Position numbers and translations under genes: made by a program. Positions 58,906 through 64,000 of a stretch of DNA of 64,000 nucleotides are shown here, piece by piece. This DNA comes from Vibrio albus. GTDB lineage: Bacteria > Pseudomonadota > Gammaproteobacteria > Enterobacterales > Vibrionaceae. The stretch covers positions 434,001-498,000 of the forward strand of contig NZ_QFWT01000001.1 in the NCBI RefSeq assembly GCF_003144035.1. The letters are read 5' to 3'. How positions within the stretch are numbered: the first letter of the stretch is position 1; every line of letters starts with the position of its first letter. Below the pieces are notes generated by a model. It had not been told where the DNA came from and did no database searches. It saw only the letters and a list, made by a program, of their open reading frames with translations.

Positions 58906-60897
58906 TTAAGCGTAATAACTGATTCCATCATCTTTTGCTGCAATATTCACGTTCAGATTGATGCTTTCATCAAGGTTACCCGGCTCTTCGCCAGACTGGC
59001 CTGACATGCCGGAACCTCCGCCAGAACCATTACCGGCCATGAACTGTCTCTGCTGTCCGGAGTTCTGCTGTTGGACAGAGGTATCGGCAAGCTGAACCCC
59101 TTGCTGCGAGAGCATCTCCCGTAATCTTGGCATTGCCTGCTCAACCATATCCCTTGCCTGATGATTCGCCACGGTAAACTGTACCGAAGCGCCATCACCA
59201 TGCATGGTCATCCGGATGTGCATTCTGCCCAGCTCGGGTGGATCCAGACGTATATCTATGTTTTTCAGGTTCTTAGACATCATCATCTGCACACGCTCTG
59301 CCAGCTGGTCTCCGGCCATATCACGGTTTAACTGCAGTGCTGACTGAGTCTGAGTTGCTGCCACTTGTTGTGCTTCGCTGCGCTGCATCTGCCCCGGCCC
59401 CTGCTGACCAGCCATTGACGCTAGTTGATGAGCCAAATCCGCCTCTTTTCTGTCCCCGGCCTTGTCTGCCGACAAGCCTTTCGAGCCATTAATACCAATG
59501 GATGCCGCCATACCCTGAATGTTGCCGGCTTTATTTGCAGACACCTCAGACTGTAATGAAGACATATTCGCGGCCATCCATTCTGTCTGTCCCTGAGTTG
59601 GCGAAGCAGACTGCAATTGCGCTGCCTTTTCTGCCGCGGCCTGCTGCTCTTGTAACATAGCATGTTGATGCTGTGGAAGCTGTTGCGCCAGATGAGCCCG
59701 CTGATGCTGCTGGACTGCTGTCTGCTCAAGCTGAAGCTTGTTTAACTCCACCGCTCCCTTTCCAGCGTCTGCCGCTATCGAAGCCTGCGTAAACTGGCTC
59801 CAGTCGGTATCACCGGATTTAGCCTCAGCCTCGGCCTGCAACGCTGCCAGTTGTTCAGGGGATATATTATCCGGCAACTCACTTTGTTGCCCTGCTGGTA
59901 CCAAACCAACCTCTGCTTCCCCGGTAGCCTGTTGTTCACCCCATACTAAGGATGTCACAGCAGGAGCTTGCTCTTTTCCTTCAAGGCGGGGATCCACTTC
60001 TTTCCCCTGAATCATCACACTGTTCAGCTGTTCCCCCTGGCTCATAGACTCTGTCTGAGCCTGCCAGGTGGTATCGGAATTATTGCCCTCTGGCTGTATT
60101 GTTCCGTCAAGAGCGCCGGTCTGTCGTACCAGGACGTCTTCTGCCCCCTGCTGCGATTTTATCTCCGCATCAGTTCCAACGTTCAGCCATCGCCTTAACG
60201 CTTTGGGTATCTGTGTGTCCGTCGTATGTTCTGATGCTGCCTGTCCTGCACCAGTCAGTCTGATGTTGCCTGCTTCTGCGCCTTTTTGTACAGCCTGCGT
60301 ACCAGCGGCTTCCTCCGACATCAGACTATTTTCCGCTACGGCTGACCCCGTTTTGGAGGTCTCCCCTCTGACAGCACCTTCGTCAGCCACGGCATCGGGG
60401 TCGGCTACTTGCTTCACTGCCTGAAGGGGCAATTCTTTGCCGGAGTCTGTCTGCAATGCCTGATTCGCCTCATCCAGCCTTTCCAGCAATTCATTTCCAT
60501 TCTTCATCGCTTGCTGACCGGCGGCAGATTGAACGGACTGAGAGTCAGGTGCAGGCCCGGCATCGGTTATTTCACCGTCCATAGCCTCTCCATCTTCCGC
60601 CTGCGGTTTTTTGTCTGCCGAGGCAGTGTCCAGCTCGGAAACGGCATCGATACCTTCGCCTTCAACTGCCAGTTTTTTTATCTCACCAGCATCCGGTTCT
60701 GCGACCTCGGAAGACTTTACAGCCTTATCACCTGAGCTCACCTTGCCATCCGAACTGAATAGCTTTCCCAGCTTGCTAAGAAAGCTTTCTGAAGACTCAG
60801 CGACATCATCAGCCTTCTGTTTCGCCGTACTGCCTGCTGTTTTTAACAAAGCAGAAGATTGGCTATTATCGGTCACTGACAGGGAACTATGATTCAT
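58906..60897 (-). CDS. fliK: Flagellar hook-length control protein FliK
   Basis: A 663-residue secreted ruler protein. The long N-terminal part is Gln/Ala/Ser/Glu-rich and repeat-poor (low complexity). The C-terminal domain (NIDIRLDPPELGRMHIRMTMHGDGASVQFTVAN, about 565-600) is the conserved substrate-switch domain. A Gly/Ser/Gln-rich tail ends it. The frame begins at a TTG at 60915, but ATG at 60897 seems better. It opens the fliK-flhB operon behind a sigma-54 type promoter. Confidence 0.94.
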   Translation of the reverse strand: MNHSSLSVTDNSQSSALLKTAGSTAKQKADDVAESSESFLSKLGKLFSSDGKVSSGDKAVKSSEVAEPDAGEIKKLAVEGEGIDAVSELDTASADKKPQAEDGEAMDGEITDAGPAPDSQSVQSAAGQQAMKNGNELLERLDEANQALQTDSGKELPLQAVKQVADPDAVADEGAVRGETSKTGSAVAENSLMSEEAAGTQAVQKGAEAGNIRLTGAGQAASEHTTDTQIPKALRRWLNVGTDAEIKSQQGAEDVLVRQTGALDGTIQPEGNNSDTTWQAQTESMSQGEQLNSVMIQGKEVDPRLEGKEQAPAVTSLVWGEQQATGEAEVGLVPAGQQSELPDNISPEQLAALQAEAEAKSGDTDWSQFTQASIAADAGKGAVELNKLQLEQTAVQQHQRAHLAQQLPQHQHAMLQEQQAAAEKAAQLQSASPTQGQTEWMAANMSSLQSEVSANKAGNIQGMAASIGINGSKGLSADKAGDRKEADLAHQLASMAGQQGPGQMQRSEAQQVAATQTQSALQLNRDMAGDQLAERVQMMMSKNLKNIDIRLDPPELGRMHIRMTMHGDGASVQFTVANHQARDMVEQAMPRLREMLSQQGVQLADTSVQQQNSGQQRQFMAGNGSGGGSGMSGQSGEEPGNLDESINLNVNIAAKDDGISYYA

Positions 60898-60991
60898 AGA
60901 AAAATCTCTTTGCAAGTGGAGAAGCCCATCCGGACTGATTACCTTCCGGACTCATATTCCAGTTTATCACTGGCTATCATGCTAATAGATT

Positions 60992-61007
60992 TGCAAAAAT
61001 CAGACCA
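60992..61007 (-). promoter_or_regulatory. Sigma-54 promoter of fliK operon
   Basis: On the - strand TGGTCTGATTTTTGCA has the GG-N10-GC core and a TTGCA -12 box. It lies about 95 bases before the fliK ATG and just before the fliJ stop codon. It would drive fliK-L-M-N-O-P-Q-R-flhB. Confidence 0.75.
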
Positions 61008-61019
61008 TAAACTGAAAGT

Positions 61020-61454
61020 TTACTTGCGGCGTGCGTACTGTAGGGTGGAAAATTCGTCCATCTGCCTTTGCTCCCTCTGATCGTCCAGCTTTTGCTTTTC
61101 TTTCTTTTTCTTCTCGATCATCCATTCATAAGAGCGACGTTGCTTACGAACCTCCATCCAGTGTTCTTCACAATTAGTGACCTGTGACGTAAAGTGCCCT
61201 TCTGCTTCTTTCTGCTTCGCCAGTGTTTCATCCAGTTGGGTAAGAAAACGGTTCAGGTGTCCGTAAGCACTGGCGCTCAGCCCACTCTGTCCTCTTTCAA
61301 CCAGTTGCTTACAGTAATCAAGCCGGTATTGCTCTATTTGCTCAACCTGCCGGTAGTAGCCCTCCAGCTCTCCACGCGCCTGAGTTAACGCAAGAACGGC
61401 CTGGCTCTCTTGTTCTTTTACCTGCTCAAGCAGGAAGTCAAGTGCATTATCCAC
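61020..61454 (-). CDS. fliJ: Flagellar export chaperone FliJ
   Basis: A 144-residue antiparallel coiled-coil protein, rich in Glu, Lys and Gln throughout, as expected for FliJ. It sits in the export ATPase hexamer and recycles chaperones. Sequence conservation in this family is low, so the call relies on the coiled coil and the position after fliI. Confidence 0.92.
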   Translation of the reverse strand: MDNALDFLLEQVKEQESQAVLALTQARGELEGYYRQVEQIEQYRLDYCKQLVERGQSGLSASAYGHLNRFLTQLDETLAKQKEAEGHFTSQVTNCEEHWMEVRKQRRSYEWMIEKKKKEKQKLDDQREQRQMDEFSTLQYARRK

Positions 61455-61475
61455 GCAATCCCCCCAGACCGACTA

Positions 61476-62810
61476 TCAGTCGTTACCACTTGGCTGCAAT
61501 ACATTACGCAGCATGTTGATACACATTTCATATGGAACGGATTCGGTCATGCCTTGCTGCAGATACTGATCCAGGCGTGGCTTAAGTGTAAAGGCACCAT
61601 CAATAGCCGGATCGGTTCCCGGTTTATAGGCACCGATAGACACCAGATCCTGATTTTTACGGCAGATAGATAAAATCTGCCGTACCGCTTTCGACATCAG
61701 CACATGCTCGTCAGAAGTAATCTGTGGCATAACACGACTGACCGATTTTTCCACATCGATTGCCGGATAATGTCCGGCATCCGCCATTTCCCGGGAGAGC
61801 ACGATATGACCATCAAGAATAGCCCGGGAAGCATCGGCGATCGGATCCTGCAGATCATCCCCTTCCGTCAATACGGTAAAAAATGCCGTAATAGAACCCT
61901 GCTCCGGACTGCCATTACCGGCTCTTTCCACCAACGCCGGTAATTTAGCAAACACTGATGGCGGATAGCCTTTGGTTGCCGGTGGTTCACCAACGGACAA
62001 CGCGATTTCACGCTGAGCCTGAGCAAAACGGGTCAGAGAATCCATCAAAAGCAGGACATCCAGTCCCTGATCGCGAAAATATTCCGCTATTGTCAGCGCA
62101 GTCTGGCAACCTTTCAGACGCATCAGTGGTGATGAGTCAGCCGGTGCGGCGACCACAACCGAGCGCCTGCGGCCATCTTCACCAAGAATTTCTTCGATAA
62201 ACTCTTTTACCTCACGGCCCCGTTCACCAATCAGTCCGACCACAACAACCTGTGCGGTTGTCCCCCGGGTCATCATGCCCAGAGTCACCGACTTACCAAC
62301 ACCGGAACCGGCAAACAAACCGATACGCTGGCCTTTGCCTACTGTCAGAAGCCCGTTAATCGCTTTCAAACCAACATCTAATGGTTCTGAAATCGGTTTA
62401 CGCAGCAAGGGGTTCATTGGGTCAGCACTAAAAGAGGCTCTATGCTCGGTATAAATTTCCCCGAGTCCATCCAGAGGATTACCAACCCCATCAATGACCC
62501 GACCCAGCAGCTCCATACCAACCGGGAGGCCGGTTTCACCGGTCATAGGCGTAACCTTAGCCCCGGGTAATACACCGGTAATCTGTTCACTGGGCATGAG
62601 GAAAAGATTGTCCCCGGCAAACCCCACCACCTCAGCCTCCATCTCACCGGAGACTGTTTCGACTGTGCATAAACTCCCGATAGGAGCCTTACATCCGGTG
62701 GCTTCCAGGGTCAGGCCGACCACCCGGACCAGTTTTCCCGAGGCGATGGCACGGGTCGTCAAACCATGTGTTTTATATTGGGCAAGGCGTTCTGCTAGAG
62801 GAAGCATCAC
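61476..62810 (-). CDS. fliI: Flagellar export ATPase FliI
   Basis: A 444-residue hexameric ATPase of the type III export apparatus. Walker A is GSGVGKS (about residue 169), Walker [20 protein letters not shown], and the [15 protein letters not shown] segment is family-typical. It overlaps fliH by four bases. An N-terminal beta-barrel like that of F1 ATPase precedes the core. Confidence 0.98.
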   Translation of the reverse strand: MMLPLAERLAQYKTHGLTTRAIASGKLVRVVGLTLEATGCKAPIGSLCTVETVSGEMEAEVVGFAGDNLFLMPSEQITGVLPGAKVTPMTGETGLPVGMELLGRVIDGVGNPLDGLGEIYTEHRASFSADPMNPLLRKPISEPLDVGLKAINGLLTVGKGQRIGLFAGSGVGKSVTLGMMTRGTTAQVVVVGLIGERGREVKEFIEEILGEDGRRRSVVVAAPADSSPLMRLKGCQTALTIAEYFRDQGLDVLLLMDSLTRFAQAQREIALSVGEPPATKGYPPSVFAKLPALVERAGNGSPEQGSITAFFTVLTEGDDLQDPIADASRAILDGHIVLSREMADAGHYPAIDVEKSVSRVMPQITSDEHVLMSKAVRQILSICRKNQDLVSIGAYKPGTDPAIDGAFTLKPRLDQYLQQGMTESVPYEMCINMLRNVLQPSGND

Positions 62811-63607
62811 TCGTTCCCCTGGTGCCGGTTGACACCACAGAAGGATTTAAGAACGGAACGCACCCGCTCTTCCATTTTATAACTGACACTGGACTCACCC
62901 GCTTCAATATGAATATCTCCGCGATTAAGGGAAGGTTCCGTCACCAGGGTCCAGTTGCGGCAATCCAGCTCTCCTTCACCGTAAGCAGACTGAATAATGC
63001 CGACATCGTCAGGGTGTAATTTAAGGGTTATCGCATGACCGGAGATCGGCAAAGCCTCAACGGACTCGCGCACCGTATCAAGAATGATCTGAGGGTTCGT
63101 TTGTACTTCAACGTGGACAACTTCTTTCGCCAGGGCAAGGACCATATCCACCAACTGTTTTTCGACCTGAGCATTCATCAGCTCCAGCGGCTGAGCAAAC
63201 TGGTTTGCAAGGTTCATGAATATTTCAACCTGCTGCTGAATGTATTCCTGACCGGCTGTAACCCCCTCCAGCTTTCCCTGTTCAAGGCCTTCAGCATGAC
63301 CGGCTTCAAGCCCCTGTTCTTTACCCTTATCGTAACCTGCCGTGAACCCGGCTTCCTGCCCTTTATGGAACCCTTCGTCATAAGCCGATTTCTTTATGGC
63401 TTCGATATCTTCTTCGGTCAGCTCGACCGGCGCTTCTTCCTTAGGTTCGCTGAAGTCAGGAACCCAGCCAGGATCATAGTTGAATGCGGTGTCTTTTGCT
63501 TCTTTATTAACGTCGGTTGTGTAATCTGGCAAGCCCCATTTTTCGGGCTTAACACTTGCCCCGTCTTCATCAGGACGAAGGAAACCACGTTTACGCTCAA
63601 GAGACAT
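62807..63607 (-). CDS. fliH: Flagellar export regulator FliH
   Basis: A 266-residue regulator of FliI. A glycine-repeat heptad region at about 91-135 ([20 protein letters not shown], with Gly every four residues) gives a helix-helix stalk, followed by a C-terminal domain like the F1 delta subunit. It overlaps fliI by four bases and follows fliG by 37 bases. Confidence 0.96.
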   Translation of the reverse strand: MSLERKRGFLRPDEDGASVKPEKWGLPDYTTDVNKEAKDTAFNYDPGWVPDFSEPKEEAPVELTEEDIEAIKKSAYDEGFHKGQEAGFTAGYDKGKEQGLEAGHAEGLEQGKLEGVTAGQEYIQQQVEIFMNLANQFAQPLELMNAQVEKQLVDMVLALAKEVVHVEVQTNPQIILDTVRESVEALPISGHAITLKLHPDDVGIIQSAYGEGELDCRNWTLVTEPSLNRGDIHIEAGESSVSYKMEERVRSVLKSFCGVNRHQGNE

Positions 63608-63644
63608 AATTCACCTATTTTTGCTTAAGCTGTCAGAATAACGA

Positions 63645-64000
63645 TTATAAGAACTCGTCGGCACCGCCGCCCAGCATTATCTCGCCATTATCAGCAAGAC
63701 GCCGCGCCACGGCCAGAATCTCTTTTTGAGCCGCTTCAACATCAGCAACACGTACCGGCGGCATGGCTTCGATATCATCACGCATCATCTCAGCGGCACG
63801 CTTAGACATGTTCTTGAAGATCTTATCGCGAAGTGCTTCATCAGCACCTTTCAGCGCTTTCTGCAGAACATCCTGAGGCACATCACGCAGCAGTTTCTGT
63901 ACACCCTGGTCATCCACATCAATCAGGTTATCAAAGACAAACATCAGATCCTGAATCTGGGTCGCCATGTCTTCGTCCTGATCCCGGATTTGATCCATAA
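63645..64000 (-). CDS. fliG: Flagellar motor switch protein FliG, C-terminal part
   Basis: The last 118 codons of FliG; the 5' end lies beyond the right edge. The visible part is the C-terminal domain that contacts the stator: MFVFDNLIDVDDQGVQKLLRD, then KALKGADEALRDKIFKNMSKRAAEMMRDD and the EIMLGGGADEFL end. The charged residues thought to face MotA/PomA lie in this region. It is upstream of fliH in the fliEFGHIJ order. Confidence 0.97.
   Translation of the reverse strand, partial: MDQIRDQDEDMATQIQDLMFVFDNLIDVDDQGVQKLLRDVPQDVLQKALKGADEALRDKIFKNMSKRAAEMMRDDIEAMPPVRVADVEAAQKEILAVARRLADNGEIMLGGGADEFL

Overview
The window is a stretch of chromosome from a Gammaproteobacterium, almost certainly a Vibrio (or very close Vibrionaceae). 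The evidence is gene content and order: a polar-flagellum block flhA-flhF-flhG-fliA-cheYZAB-parC-parP-cheW next to fliG..R-flhB, a giant acidic FimV/HubP polar landmark protein, the short asd paralogue beside pdxB, a complete ccm cytochrome c maturation operon, and CTAGAAA-type intergenic heptamer repeats. No rRNA, tRNA, insertion sequence, prophage or CRISPR array was seen. Nearly all genes are ordinary chromosomal housekeeping genes; the most accessory-looking one is a polysaccharide lyase.

Layout. 1-6.5 kb, mostly + strand: 3' end of ansA, a DUF2989 lipoprotein, msrB, gapA, a hexose-6-phosphate mutarotase (yeaD), rlmA, a small uncharacterised gene behind a near-consensus sigma-28 promoter, and a divergent pair of cysteine-cluster proteins (YcgN, YkgJ type), with intergenic repeats. 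6.7-10.5 kb, - strand: apt-dnaX-ybaB-recR, with a programmed -1 frameshift site in dnaX. 10.7-16 kb: an RssB-type response regulator, a LysR regulator and a family 8 polysaccharide lyase lipoprotein. 16.2-29.8 kb, - strand: fabB, pdxB-asd, hubP/fimV, truA, and accD-folC-dedD-cvpA-purF with a PurR operator before cvpA. 30-32 kb: mnmC (+). 32-40 kb, - strand: ccmABCDEFGHI followed by mlaA. 40.2-53.2 kb, - strand: flhA-flhF-flhG-fliA-cheY-cheZ-cheA-cheB-parC-parP-cheW-DUF2802, behind a sigma-54 type promoter. 53.3-64 kb, - strand: fliG(partial)-H-I-J, then fliK-L-M-N-O-P-Q-R-flhB behind a second sigma-54 type promoter.

How the genes work together. The right half encodes the export gate, switch/C-ring, ATPase complex and hook-length control of a polar flagellum, its number and placement regulators (FlhF, FlhG), its late sigma factor (FliA) and the core chemotaxis pathway. 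ParC and ParP place chemotaxis arrays at the pole and HubP, encoded about 16 kb away, is the membrane landmark that recruits such ParA-like proteins. The sigma-28 promoter at 5126-5152 ties an unstudied small gene outside the cluster to FliA. This, the dnaX frameshift, the repeat-built HubP and CheA linker, and two kinds of intergenic repeat are the points most worth a second look. No wholly novel multi-gene system was found.
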